Source: CAWDVH01 sp963805705
Lineage (GTDB): Bacteria > Actinomycetota > Actinomycetes > Streptosporangiales > Streptosporangiaceae
NCBI GenBank assembly: GCA_963805705.1
Contig: CAWDVH010000005.1
Span: 1,488,001-1,552,000 of the forward strand
Length of the DNA: 64,000 nt
Direction: 5' to 3'
The notes under the pieces were generated by a model, which ran no database searches, was not told the origin of the DNA, and saw nothing but the letters and a program-made list of their open reading frames with translations. Below are positions 41,181 to 49,591 of this stretch, in pieces (the first letter of the stretch is position 1; the number at the start of each line of letters is the position of its first letter). A program made the position numbers and the translations under genes.

Positions 41181-41687
41181 CTAGAAGGTTTTCTGGCAGG
41201 GCGAGCTAGCGGGCAGGCCGGCCCTCTGCTCGGCGGCCACTATCTTCAGGTAAGTGGCGTGGGCCACGTGGTAGGTCGTGGTGAAGGTACGAGCGTCGCC
41301 GGTGAGCGCCGCGTGGATCTGCCTGATGTTGTTGGCGTCGGCATCGTTTTCCAGCTGGCGCAGGTGATCCCAGGCGGCCACGTGGGTGGGCGGCTCACCG
41401 AGAGCTCCTAGCTGCCCGGGCAGGCGCTGCCAGACCACGACGTTCGGGGCGAAGAACCGGCCGACCTTCGGCAGCTGGTCAGGCTGGGGATCGTCGGGCT
41501 TGAAGTCGGGATAGGGGAAAGGCGTCTTGCCGGTCGTGGTCATGACCGCGTAGTCAGCCGTGCAGACGTGGTTGAGCCGGTGCAGAAAGGCCGGGCTCAT
41601 CGTGACCGGGTTAGTCGCTGGCCCGCACGCGGCCGCGCTGGCCGCGGCCATCAGCGCCGCGATGAGCGTGATCTTGCGCTTGGTCAC
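41181..41687 (-). CDS. Putative lipoprotein
   Basis: A 168-residue exported protein: basic start (TKRK), a hydrophobic stretch and a cysteine at residue 21 in SAAACG, a plausible though not canonical lipobox. GTG 41687 follows GGGAGGATCGTC. Two further cysteines (near residue 41 and three residues before the C-terminal Lys-Thr-Phe) could form a disulphide. No domain is recognised. It lies between the P450 and the two-component genes, on the opposite strand, so an envelope sensor role is only a guess. Confidence 0.7.
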   Translation of the reverse strand: MTKRKITLIAALMAAASAAACGPATNPVTMSPAFLHRLNHVCTADYAVMTTTGKTPFPYPDFKPDDPQPDQLPKVGRFFAPNVVVWQRLPGQLGALGEPPTHVAAWDHLRQLENDADANNIRQIHAALTGDARTFTTTYHVAHATYLKIVAAEQRAGLPASSPCQKTF

Positions 41688-41782
41688 GACGATCCTCCCT
41701 GGACGTGGTCGCATTAAGGGTCACGGACACTATGCATCCGGGCGCGGGGATGGCGCATCGGCGGTCACGCTGATTTTGCGGT

Positions 41783-41868
41783 ACTGGCCGGCGGCCGCAG
41801 TTCGTCATTTCTGCTGATGCCACCAGGACCAGCCGGGGAGATACTAGGGCGGTGCGCCCGACCGCGCT
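41783..41868 (+). repeat. Duplicated leader segment, copy 2 (before the receiver gene)
   Basis: Counterpart of 39707-39795. The ATACT hexamer region (41840-41845) ends six bases before the GTG start of the receiver gene, and no strong ribosome binding site is present. The conserved block may therefore be a promoter for a leaderless mRNA, with its first codons, that exists in two copies 2.07 kb apart. Confidence 0.8.
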
Positions 41869-42199
41869 TGTCGTGGATGATCATCCGACGTTCCGCAGAA
41901 TGGCCCGCCGGCTACTCACCGCGGCGGGATACCAGGTGATCGGGGAGGCCGTCGACGCCGCGGGCGCGGTCCTGGCCGTCCGGCGGTCCCGTCCGGCGTT
42001 CGTGCTGCTGGACGTGCTGCTCCCGGACGGCAGCGGGATTGAGGTCGCCGGCCAGATCGAGGGCCCTGGCGCCCCGGTGGTGCTGCTCACCTCCAGCCGG
42101 TCAGCGGGCGAGCTGGGACCTGCGCTGTCCGGCCGGGCGTTCCTGACCAAGTCCGAGCTGACGGTGGAACGGCTGCGCGGGCTGGCCGGCGATGAGTGA
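41852..42199 (+). CDS. Single-domain response regulator (receiver only)
   Basis: A 115-residue CheY-like receiver without output domain: acidic pair in VVDDH, phosphoacceptor Asp in VLLDVLLPD near residue 51, LTSS and the conserved Lys in FLTKSEL. It starts at GTG 41852. The end overlaps the histidine kinase start by 8 bp, so it is probably a phosphate sink or diversion partner of that kinase. Confidence 0.9.
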   Translation: MRPTALVVDDHPTFRRMARRLLTAAGYQVIGEAVDAAGAVLAVRRSRPAFVLLDVLLPDGSGIEVAGQIEGPGAPVVLLTSSRSAGELGPALSGRAFLTKSELTVERLRGLAGDE

Positions 42200-43967
42200 G
42201 CTGACGGTGGCCGGGCCGGGACCGCGGATGGTCGTGAGCACCTGGCTGCGGCGAGCGCTGTGGCCGCTGGTGCTGGTCGCGGGCCTGGCGGCGGAAAGCG
42301 TACTGTGGCGCACCGGCACGCTGCCGCTGTACATCGTCTACGACCTGGCCGTCGGCTTCACCGCCGTGGCGGTCAGCTTCGCGGTGTGGGAATCCAGCCC
42401 GGGCAACCGGACCGGCCCGCTGCTGGTGGCTTATACGGTCTGGCTGCTGTGCTCTCCGGTGCGCTTCATCGCCAGCCCATTCTGGATTAGCCTGAGCTGG
42501 GTCGCGCAGCTGCTGGTCGTAGCGATATTCGCTCACCTGATCCTGGCCTACCCCAGCGGGCGGCTGACCGGGCGCCTGGACACCGGTTTCGTGGCCGTGA
42601 CCTATCTCTATGCCGCGGTATTTCCGCTGGCTGAGCTGGCGGTCGCGCCTGCCAGCCAGCTGTTCGGTGCCTGCCTGACCGGGCCGTGCCCGGCTACGCC
42701 GCCGCTCGTCAGCGCTGATCCGGCCTTGTTCGCCCGCCTGCAATCGATCGGCAGCGGCATCGATGCGGTGCTGGTGGCTGGTTTCCTGGCGCTGGTCGCG
42801 CGCCGGCTGGCGCGGTCCTCACCGCCGCGCCGGCGGCAGTTCCTGCCGATCGCGGTGATTGCCGTGCTGGCCGCCGGGGGGTATGTGGCGGACACGTTCC
42901 TGCCGGCCAACACCGGCGGTGCCTGGGACGTTCTTGACCTGATCGACCATGGCGTCGAGCTGGCCATAGCGTTCGCGTTCCTCGGCAGCCTGTACGCCAG
43001 CCGGATGAGCCGCTCGCAGGTCGCGGACCTGCTCTCCCGGCTGGCCGGCGCACAGCCCGGCGCGGTGGAGGCGCTGCTGTCGCGGGTCCTGCACGACCCG
43101 GGGCTTCGGCTCGGGCTATGGGACCGTGATCGGGCTAGGTACGTGAATGCCGGGGGCGCCCCGCTCGTCGTCCCGCCAGCAGACCCAGGGCGGGTGGCGA
43201 GCATCATCACCGGGTCGGACGGCCCGCTCGGCATGCTGGTGCACGACCGGGCGGCTCTCGACGACTCACGGCTGATGTCCGCGGTGCTGGCCGGCGTCCG
43301 GCTGGCCCTGGAGAACGAGCAGCTACGCGCGCGGCTGCACGCCCGCCTGGCGGACGTCCAGGCGTCCAGGGCGCGGCTGGTGCGCGCCGAGGAGGAGGCG
43401 CGCCGCCGGCTGGAGCGCGATCTGCACGACGGCGCGCAGCAGCGGCTGCTGAGCATCGGCCTGGCCTTGCAGCTGGCCCGCAAGGAGGTCGGCGACGGCA
43501 CGCAGGCCGCGGAGCTGCTGGACGAATCAGGAAACGAGCTAGAGGCCGCCATCGGGGAACTGCGGAATCTGGCCCACGGCATCCACCCGACCGTGCTCAC
43601 CGAGCAGGGGCTGGGCGCTGCGGTCACCGCGCTGGCGCGGCGGCTGGCGGTACCCGTGGAGGTCCGCGGGATCACCACGGGCCGACTGCCCGCACCGGTG
43701 GAGTCAGCCGCGTACTTCCTGATCTGCGAGGCCCTGCAGAACACCGTCAAGCACGCCCGGGCCAGTCAGGCCAGGATCAGCGTCGCGCAGGCGGACGGGC
43801 TGGTCCGGGTCGAGGTCAGCGACAACGGGATCGGCGCTGCTGACCCGGCCGCGGGCAGCGGGCTGCGCGGGCTCGCCGACCGGGTAGAGGCAGTCGGCGG
43901 GCGGCTGAGCGTCGATAGCCAGCCCGGCTGCGGCACCACGGTACGGGCGGAGCTGCCATGCGGGTAG
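42192..43967 (+). CDS. Membrane sensor histidine kinase, NarL-partner type
   Basis: A 591-residue kinase: about six to eight membrane helices in the first 280 residues, then a GAF-like linker region, a HisKA_3 dimerisation domain with phosphoacceptor His in ERDLHDGAQQRL near residue 410, and a HATPase domain (EALQNTVKHA near 515, DNGIGAAD, GSGLRGLADR). It overlaps the upstream receiver gene and the downstream NarL-type gene, so all three proteins are likely co-produced. The signal is probably sensed in or near the membrane. Confidence 0.92.
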   Translation: MSELTVAGPGPRMVVSTWLRRALWPLVLVAGLAAESVLWRTGTLPLYIVYDLAVGFTAVAVSFAVWESSPGNRTGPLLVAYTVWLLCSPVRFIASPFWISLSWVAQLLVVAIFAHLILAYPSGRLTGRLDTGFVAVTYLYAAVFPLAELAVAPASQLFGACLTGPCPATPPLVSADPALFARLQSIGSGIDAVLVAGFLALVARRLARSSPPRRRQFLPIAVIAVLAAGGYVADTFLPANTGGAWDVLDLIDHGVELAIAFAFLGSLYASRMSRSQVADLLSRLAGAQPGAVEALLSRVLHDPGLRLGLWDRDRARYVNAGGAPLVVPPADPGRVASIITGSDGPLGMLVHDRAALDDSRLMSAVLAGVRLALENEQLRARLHARLADVQASRARLVRAEEEARRRLERDLHDGAQQRLLSIGLALQLARKEVGDGTQAAELLDESGNELEAAIGELRNLAHGIHPTVLTEQGLGAAVTALARRLAVPVEVRGITTGRLPAPVESAAYFLICEALQNTVKHARASQARISVAQADGLVRVEVSDNGIGAADPAAGSGLRGLADRVEAVGGRLSVDSQPGCGTTVRAELPCG

Positions 43968-44665
43968 TCATCGCCGACGACGCGCTGCTCATCCGCGAGG
44001 GCCTGACCAGGGTCCTGGCCGGATGCGGCATTGAGGTCCTGGCCGGCGCCGGCAGCGTCAGCGGCCTGCTGGACGCGATCGACGCCCACCAGCCGGACGT
44101 CGCCATCGTCGACATCCGGATGCCGCCCGACTTCGCCAGCGAGGGCCTGGCCGCGGCCGAGCGCCTCGCGGTCACCCACCCGGAGCTGGGCGTGCTGATC
44201 CTGTCCCAGTACACCGAGCCCGCGTTCGCCGCCGCGCTGGTCGCGGACTCCCCGGCCCGGCGCGGCTACCTGCTCAAGGAACGCATCCTGCACCCCGACC
44301 ACCTGATCAGCGCGCTGTACCAGATCGCCGCGGGCCACACGGTCGTGGATCCCGCCGTCATCGACGCGGCCATGAGCTCCGCGACCACTAACCACCGCCT
44401 GTCCGGGCTCAGCGCACGCGAACTGGAGGTCCTGCACCTGCTCGCGCAGGGACTCACCGACCGCGGAATCTGCGACCGGCTGGTCGTGTCCCCCAGAACC
44501 GTGGCCAGCCACGTCCGGCACATCTTCACCAAGCTCGCGATACCCGGCAGCGACCAGGACAACCGGCGCGTCCACGCCGTCCTGATCTACCTCAACGACG
44601 CCACGGCCGCTCCTGCGCCGGGCCGGGCGCCTGATGTCCCGCCAGGAAAGAGCCGGCCCCGATGA
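43958..44665 (+). CDS. NarL/FixJ-family response regulator
   Basis: A 235-residue regulator: receiver domain (IADDALLIREGL, phosphoacceptor Asp in VAIVDIRMPP near residue 52, Lys in GYLLKERI) and C-terminal LuxR HTH (about 145-205; LSARELEVLHLLAQGLTD). It overlaps the kinase gene by 10 bp and its stop overlaps the hydroxylase start (ATGA). It is the probable DNA-binding output of the kinase. Confidence 0.93.
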   Translation: MRVVIADDALLIREGLTRVLAGCGIEVLAGAGSVSGLLDAIDAHQPDVAIVDIRMPPDFASEGLAAAERLAVTHPELGVLILSQYTEPAFAAALVADSPARRGYLLKERILHPDHLISALYQIAAGHTVVDPAVIDAAMSSATTNHRLSGLSARELEVLHLLAQGLTDRGICDRLVVSPRTVASHVRHIFTKLAIPGSDQDNRRVHAVLIYLNDATAAPAPGRAPDVPPGKSRPR

Positions 44666-44690
44666 GCGCGACAGCCCCGATGAGCGCGAC
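44656..44690 (+). repeat. 18-bp tandem duplication over the hydroxylase start codon
   Basis: GCCCCGATGAGCGCGAC occurs at 44656-44672 and again at 44674-44690, each containing an in-frame ATG, so the protein begins Met-Ser-Ala-Thr-Ala-Pro-Met-Ser-Ala-Thr. A recent slippage duplication is likely; only the first copy keeps the ATGA overlap with the regulator gene. Confidence 0.85.
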
Positions 44691-45873
44691 GGTGGCGATC
44701 GCCGGAGCGGGCCCGGCCGGCCTGGTCATCGGGAACATGCTGCAGCGCGAGGGCATCTCGTTCGTGCTGCTTGAGCGGCACCTGCAACCCGAGCTCGCGC
44801 GCCGCCCCAAGGCGGGCATGATCGAGTACCGGACCGTCGAGCTGCTGCGCAGCGCGGGAATCGCCGGAGCCATCCTGGAGTTCACGGTCCCCAATCACCG
44901 CTGCGAGTTCCGGACGCCACGCGAATCGGCGGTGCTGGACTACAGCGCCCTCACCGGCGGACGGCCGCACTACGTCTATCCGCAGCACCAGCTGGTGGGC
45001 AGGCTGTACCAGGCACTGGCGGAAAGCGGCGCGGATGTCCGGTTCGGGCATGCCGTCGAGCGGGCCAGGCAGGGACCCGGCGGGGTGCTGCTCTCTGGAA
45101 CCGGTGACGACGGCGGCCGCTTTGAGCTCCAGTGCGAGGTCGCCGTCGGCTGCGAGGGATCCCGCAGCGCGGTCGCGGCGGCCATGACCGGGCCGCAGGT
45201 CAGCGAGCAGTGCCTGCCGGTGCGGTGGCTGGCCGTGATCGGCTCGGCGCCGCCGATCGAAGGCCATACGATCTACGCCGCCCACCCCGGCGGCTTCGCC
45301 GGCCACATGCGCCGGGGCCCCGACCAGACCCGCTACTACCTGGAAGTTCCCGCCAGCGACCGGATCACGGACTGGCCGCAGCACCGCATCAGGGACGAGC
45401 TGGCCGTCCGGCTCGGCGTGCCAGGCCGGCTGGACGGCATGCCGTTCGAGGAGCCGGTGTTCCTGGACCTGCGGATGCGGGTCACCGAGCCCATGCAGCA
45501 GGGACGGCTGTTCCTGGCTGGTGACGCCGCCCACCTCATCACCCCGGCCGGCGGCAAAGGCATGAACCTGGCCATCCAGGACGCCGTGGAGCTAGCCCGC
45601 GGCCTGATCGACCGCTACGGGCCCGGCCAGGACGGCAGGCGGCTCGCCGCCTACTCGCGGTGCCGGCTTCCCGCCATCTGGCGCACTCAGGCTTTCTCCA
45701 GCTGGTTCCTGCGCATACTGCTGGCCAGCCTCCGGGACGGCCAGGAGCCCAGCGCCGCAGTGCCGGGCGGCTTTGCCCGCGGCGCGCGCGGCGGATGGGT
45801 GCACGCCCTGCAGACCGACCGACTGCTCGCCCGCTGGTTCGCCCACGCCTACGCGGGCGTAGACCAGGAGTAA
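44662..45873 (+). CDS. 4-hydroxybenzoate 3-monooxygenase-like hydroxylase
   Basis: Class A flavin hydroxylase similar to PobA, which makes protocatechuate from 4-hydroxybenzoate. The 403-residue protein has AIAGAGPAGLVIGNML, YPQHQLVGRLYQALAE near residue 110 and LAGDAAHLITPAGGKGMNLA near residue 290, the last typical of 4-hydroxybenzoate hydroxylase. It is translationally coupled to a NarL-type regulator, which is unusual for PobA. An 18-bp unit is tandemly repeated at the start, giving two possible ATGs (44662 and 44680). No protocatechuate ring-cleavage genes are adjacent. Confidence 0.82.
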   Translation: MSATAPMSATVAIAGAGPAGLVIGNMLQREGISFVLLERHLQPELARRPKAGMIEYRTVELLRSAGIAGAILEFTVPNHRCEFRTPRESAVLDYSALTGGRPHYVYPQHQLVGRLYQALAESGADVRFGHAVERARQGPGGVLLSGTGDDGGRFELQCEVAVGCEGSRSAVAAAMTGPQVSEQCLPVRWLAVIGSAPPIEGHTIYAAHPGGFAGHMRRGPDQTRYYLEVPASDRITDWPQHRIRDELAVRLGVPGRLDGMPFEEPVFLDLRMRVTEPMQQGRLFLAGDAAHLITPAGGKGMNLAIQDAVELARGLIDRYGPGQDGRRLAAYSRCRLPAIWRTQAFSSWFLRILLASLRDGQEPSAAVPGGFARGARGGWVHALQTDRLLARWFAHAYAGVDQE

Positions 45874-45905
45874 CGGCGCGCCGGCGCCTGTCATGCCGGA
45901 AATCT

Positions 45906-46574
45906 CTACCTCGGCCGAGATCCGTCACGATGACCAGGCCGGCTGGACGATACCAGCCCATTGTCGCCGACGCCGCGCTCGACCAGGTCGAAGGCCTGGT
46001 CGATGACGCCGACCTGGTCCCGGCGGACGTCGCTGACGTCGTCACCGGCCAGCATGCGCGCGACGGCGATTCCGAAGATCGTAGTCACCGCGGCCGTGAG
46101 CAGGGCCGCCACCAGCCGCGACCGCGTTGCGTCGCCGGTCTGCCCGGCGAGGGTTTCCGTCAGCGCGTCCTGGATCTCGGCGGCCTGCTCGTGCGTCCGG
46201 CTGACCAGGGCGGGGCTGGCGCGCAGTACCTGCCAGAAGGGAACCACGCCCTCGATGGCGCCAGACAGCGGATGCCCGGCGGCGAGCAGCTCGTGGTGGT
46301 ACCGGCGCATGGCCGTGACCACGGACTCCCCCGGCGCGCGGTCGGTGATGACCTGCTGGAGCTCGGCGATCCGGTCCGCGTGGCGGTCGAGGAACAGGTC
46401 CTCCTTGCGCGGGAAGTAATTGAACACGGTCATCTTGGAGACGTTCGCCGCCTCGGCGACCTCGGCCACGGTCACGTTGTCGAAGCCACGCAGCGCGAAC
46501 AGGCCGGTCGCCACGTCGGCGATATGCCTGCGGGTGGCCTGCTTCTTCTGCTCGCGCAGTCCCGGTGCGGCCAT
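45906..46574 (-). CDS. TetR-family regulator
   Basis: A 222-residue TetR protein with HTH at residues about 14-62 (VTVAEVAEAANVSKMTVFNYF), then a ligand domain. ATG 46574 is chosen, as the extension upstream runs through the promoter. It is divergent from an aromatic hydroxylase gene with a clear TetR-type operator between them, and probably represses both. Confidence 0.87.
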   Translation of the reverse strand: MAAPGLREQKKQATRRHIADVATGLFALRGFDNVTVAEVAEAANVSKMTVFNYFPRKEDLFLDRHADRIAELQQVITDRAPGESVVTAMRRYHHELLAAGHPLSGAIEGVVPFWQVLRASPALVSRTHEQAAEIQDALTETLAGQTGDATRSRLVAALLTAAVTTIFGIAVARMLAGDDVSDVRRDQVGVIDQAFDLVERGVGDNGLVSSSRPGHRDGSRPR

Positions 46575-46601
46575 GACAGGCATCCTATACCAAGCATAAA
46601 A

Positions 46602-46616
46602 TTTGACTCGGTCAAA
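46602..46616. promoter_or_regulatory. TetR-type operator
   Basis: TTTGAC-TCG-GTCAAA is a perfect 6-bp inverted repeat, AT-rich at its ends, in the 117-bp space between the TetR gene and the divergent hydroxylase gene. Operators of this TTTGAC-N3-GTCAAA type are common for TetR repressors. Confidence 0.72.
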
Positions 46617-46691
46617 GTTTGCCATGATGATGTTTTCGCGGGGCCCCGGCACGACCAGACCGGGACAGCGAGATCAGGGCCGGGAGAGCTG

Positions 46692-48272
46692 ATGGACTAC
46701 GACGTCGTGATAGCGGGGGGCGGCCCGGTGGGCCTGATGCTGGCCTGCGAGCTGCGGCTCGCCGGGGTGAGCGTGCTCGTGATCGAGCGGCTGACGCAGA
46801 TCGACCCGACGATCAAGGCTGGCTCGATCAACGTGCCCACCGCCGAGGCGTTCTACCGGCGGGGCATGCTGGCCCCGCTCGAAGATCAGCAGCGCCTGAC
46901 CTTGGAGAGCATGAGGGCATTCATGCGCTCCAGGCAGCCCGACGCCGCGCCGCCGCCGGGAAACGCGCCGCCGGGGCAGGCACCGCCGGGGCAGGCACCG
47001 AGGATGGTCGGCCACTTCGCTGGCATCATGGTCGGCGCCGACGGCGTCGACTTCCAGGATCCGGCGTTCCGCGACGCGGGCCCGGCCATGGCCGTGATGG
47101 GCGTCGGGCAGCAGGCAATCGAGCTGATCCTCGGGCAGCGGGCCGCCGACAGCGGCGCCGACGTGCGGCGCGGCGCTGAGCTGACGGGCTTCGAGGCGGA
47201 TGACGAAGGCATCACGGTCCGGTTCGCCGGCCAGCCCGCCGGCCAGTCCGTGCGCGCGGGCTGGCTGGTCGGATGCGACGGGGGCCGCAGCGCCGTCCGC
47301 AAGCTGGCCGGCTTCGGCTTCCCCGGCACCGATCCTGTGATCACCGGCCGCCAGGCGCTGGTGGAGATGACGGGCGCCGAGGCGCTCGGGCTCGGATGGA
47401 ATCGCACCGACACCGGGGTCTACGTGCACGGCCCTGTCCCTGGCCGGATCCTGACGGTCGAGTTCGACGGGCCGCCGGCCGAGCGGGATACGCCGATCAC
47501 GGCCGCGGAGCTGCAGGACAGCCTGCGCCGGACATCCGGGACCAGGGTGACGATCACCGGGGTGACATCGGCGACCCGGTTCACCGACAACGCGCGGCAG
47601 GCGACCACCTACCGGATGGGCCGGATCCTGCTGGCTGGCGACGCCGCGCACGTGCACTCGCCGTTCGGCGGGCAGGGACTGGGCCTGGGGATCGGAGACG
47701 CGGTGAACCTGGGATGGAAGCTGGCCGCGACCATCCGCGGATGGGCACCTTCCGGGCTGCTCGACACCTACACCAGCGAGCGGCACCCGATCGGCGCGTG
47801 GGTTCTGGACTGGACGCGCGCCCAGGTGGCGCTCATGCGGACCGACCGCCGCACCAGGGCGCTGCAGGGCGTGGTCGCCGACCTGCTGGCCACCGGGGAC
47901 GGCGCGACCTACCTGGCCAGGAAGCTATCCGGCGTGCTGCACCGCTACGACCTCGGCGGCGGGCATCCGCTGGTCGGCCTCGGCGCGCCGGACCTGGAGC
48001 TGGCCGACGGCAGCAGGCTGGGCGAGCACGGCCAGGACGGCCAGGCGGTGCTGCTCGATCTGGCCGACTCGGCCGAGCTTCGCGCCCTGGCCGCGGGCTG
48101 GGCCGGCCGGGTCCGCGTGGTGTCGGCCAAGCCGGCCGGCCATCCCGAGCTGACCGGGCTGCTGATGCGGCCGGACGGCTACGTGGCCTGGGCGCGCGGC
48201 GACGGCCGCCTTGATCAGCTCGGCCGGGCGCTCGCGACCTGGCTCGGCGATCAGGCCGCGATCACCGCGTAG
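46692..48272 (+). CDS. FAD-dependent aromatic (polyketide-type) hydroxylase
   Basis: A 526-residue class A flavin hydroxylase: FAD motif VIAGGGPVGLMLACEL, DG motif VGCDGGRSAVRKL near residue 195, GD motif LLAGDAAHVHSPFGGQGLGL near 315, and a C-terminal thioredoxin-like domain (about 410-525), as in phenol and anthracycline/rifampicin hydroxylases. A Pro/Gly repeat near residue 95 is a loop insertion. ATG 46692 is chosen; the frame is open far upstream but only as antisense to tetR. Its 3' end overlaps the convergent transporter gene by 22 bp. Confidence 0.88.
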   Translation: MDYDVVIAGGGPVGLMLACELRLAGVSVLVIERLTQIDPTIKAGSINVPTAEAFYRRGMLAPLEDQQRLTLESMRAFMRSRQPDAAPPPGNAPPGQAPPGQAPRMVGHFAGIMVGADGVDFQDPAFRDAGPAMAVMGVGQQAIELILGQRAADSGADVRRGAELTGFEADDEGITVRFAGQPAGQSVRAGWLVGCDGGRSAVRKLAGFGFPGTDPVITGRQALVEMTGAEALGLGWNRTDTGVYVHGPVPGRILTVEFDGPPAERDTPITAAELQDSLRRTSGTRVTITGVTSATRFTDNARQATTYRMGRILLAGDAAHVHSPFGGQGLGLGIGDAVNLGWKLAATIRGWAPSGLLDTYTSERHPIGAWVLDWTRAQVALMRTDRRTRALQGVVADLLATGDGATYLARKLSGVLHRYDLGGGHPLVGLGAPDLELADGSRLGEHGQDGQAVLLDLADSAELRALAAGWAGRVRVVSAKPAGHPELTGLLMRPDGYVAWARGDGRLDQLGRALATWLGDQAAITA

Positions 48273-49591
48273 AGGAGATACGCGTTCATCGCGATGATCA
48301 ACGCGGCGATGCCGCCGGTCGCGGCGGTGGTGACCGGGCGGTTGACCAGAGAGCCCATGATGTCCGGGCGGCGGGTCAGCAGCACCAGGGGGACCAGCGC
48401 GAACGGGATCCCGAAAGACAGCACGACCTGCGATATCACCAGGCTCTCGGTGGGCGGCAGGCCCAGGGCGAGCACCACCAGCGCCGGGAGCATGGTGAGC
48501 GCGCGCCGGGCGAACAGCGGGATGCGGCGGGCGATAAAGCCCTGCATCACCACCTGGCCGGCGTAGGTGCCCACGCTGGAGGACGACAGCCCCGAGGCCA
48601 GCAGCGCGATGGCGAACGCCAGCGCCGCTCCCCCGCCGACCAGCCGCGCGAGCCCCGCGTGCATCGCTTCGATGGAGCCGGGGCCGCCAGTGCGACTGAA
48701 CACCGAGGCCGCGACGAACAGCATCGCGAGATTGATCAGGCCGGCGGCGCCGAGCCCGATCAGCACGTCGAGCCGCTGAAAGCGCAGCAGCTCACGGCGC
48801 TCGGCGTCGTCGCGGCACGGCACCCGCGCCTTGGTCAGGGCGGAGTGCAGGTAGACCACATGCGGCATCACGGTGGCCCCGATGATGCCGGCGACCAGCA
48901 GCAGGCCGCCGGTGGCGGCGGGGATGCGCGGGACCAGCCCGGCCGCGATCTGAGCCGGGTCGGCCCCGACGGCGGCCAGGTCATAGAGGAACCCGAGGAA
49001 CACGATCCCGAGCAGCGCGGCGATCGCCAGCTCGAAACGGCGCAGGCCGCGCTGCTCCAGGGCCAGGATCGCAAACGCAACTACCCCCGTGATCAGGCCG
49101 CCAGCCAGCAGCGGGACGCCGAAGAGCAGGTTCAGCCCGATCGCGGCGCCGATGAACTCCGCCAGGTCGGTCGCCATGGCGATGAGCTCGGCCTGCGCCC
49201 ACAGGCCGCGCGACACCGCCCGCGGCAGGTGCTCACGGCACAGCTCGGGCAGGTCGCGCCCGGTCGCGACGCCGGTCTTGGCCGACAGGTACTGCACCAG
49301 CATGGCCATCAGGTTGGCCACCACGATGACCCACACCAGCGCGTAGCGGAACCTGGCGCCCGCGGTGATATTGGTGGCGAAGTTTCCGGGGTCGATATAC
49401 GCGACAGCGGCAACAAAGGCCGGGCCGAGCAGCGCCACCACGCCGCGGATCCGGCCCCGCGAGCGCAGCACGCGCAGCCCGCTCTGCGGCGCCGGCTCGC
49501 GGGGTGCCGGCCCGGCATCCGGACCGGGGTCCATCCCGGCCGCTGGCGGCGGCTCCAGCGCGGAGTCTCCGGCCAGCGGCCCCATGCTCAC
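48251..49591 (-). CDS. mntH: Nramp-family divalent metal transporter
   Basis: Proton-coupled Mn/Fe importer of 446 residues with about 11 membrane helices. The two metal-site motifs are present: DPGNFATN in helix 1 and ATVMPHVVYLHS in helix 6. Start is GTG 49591 or ATG 49585; the GTG overlaps the stop of the chaperonin gene (GTGA), so it is the last gene of the diiron monooxygenase operon. Metal supply for the diiron hydroxylase is an attractive inference. The symbol is by family only; specificity for Mn or Fe cannot be told. Confidence 0.9.
   Translation of the reverse strand: MSMGPLAGDSALEPPPAAGMDPGPDAGPAPREPAPQSGLRVLRSRGRIRGVVALLGPAFVAAVAYIDPGNFATNITAGARFRYALVWVIVVANLMAMLVQYLSAKTGVATGRDLPELCREHLPRAVSRGLWAQAELIAMATDLAEFIGAAIGLNLLFGVPLLAGGLITGVVAFAILALEQRGLRRFELAIAALLGIVFLGFLYDLAAVGADPAQIAAGLVPRIPAATGGLLLVAGIIGATVMPHVVYLHSALTKARVPCRDDAERRELLRFQRLDVLIGLGAAGLINLAMLFVAASVFSRTGGPGSIEAMHAGLARLVGGGAALAFAIALLASGLSSSSVGTYAGQVVMQGFIARRIPLFARRALTMLPALVVLALGLPPTESLVISQVVLSFGIPFALVPLVLLTRRPDIMGSLVNRPVTTAATGGIAALIIAMNAYLLYAVIAA

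Noticed and set aside
45660..46691. 344-residue N-terminal extension of the hydroxylase at 46692
   Set aside because: It is antisense to the TetR gene and crosses its operator; the FAD motif begins normally at 46692.
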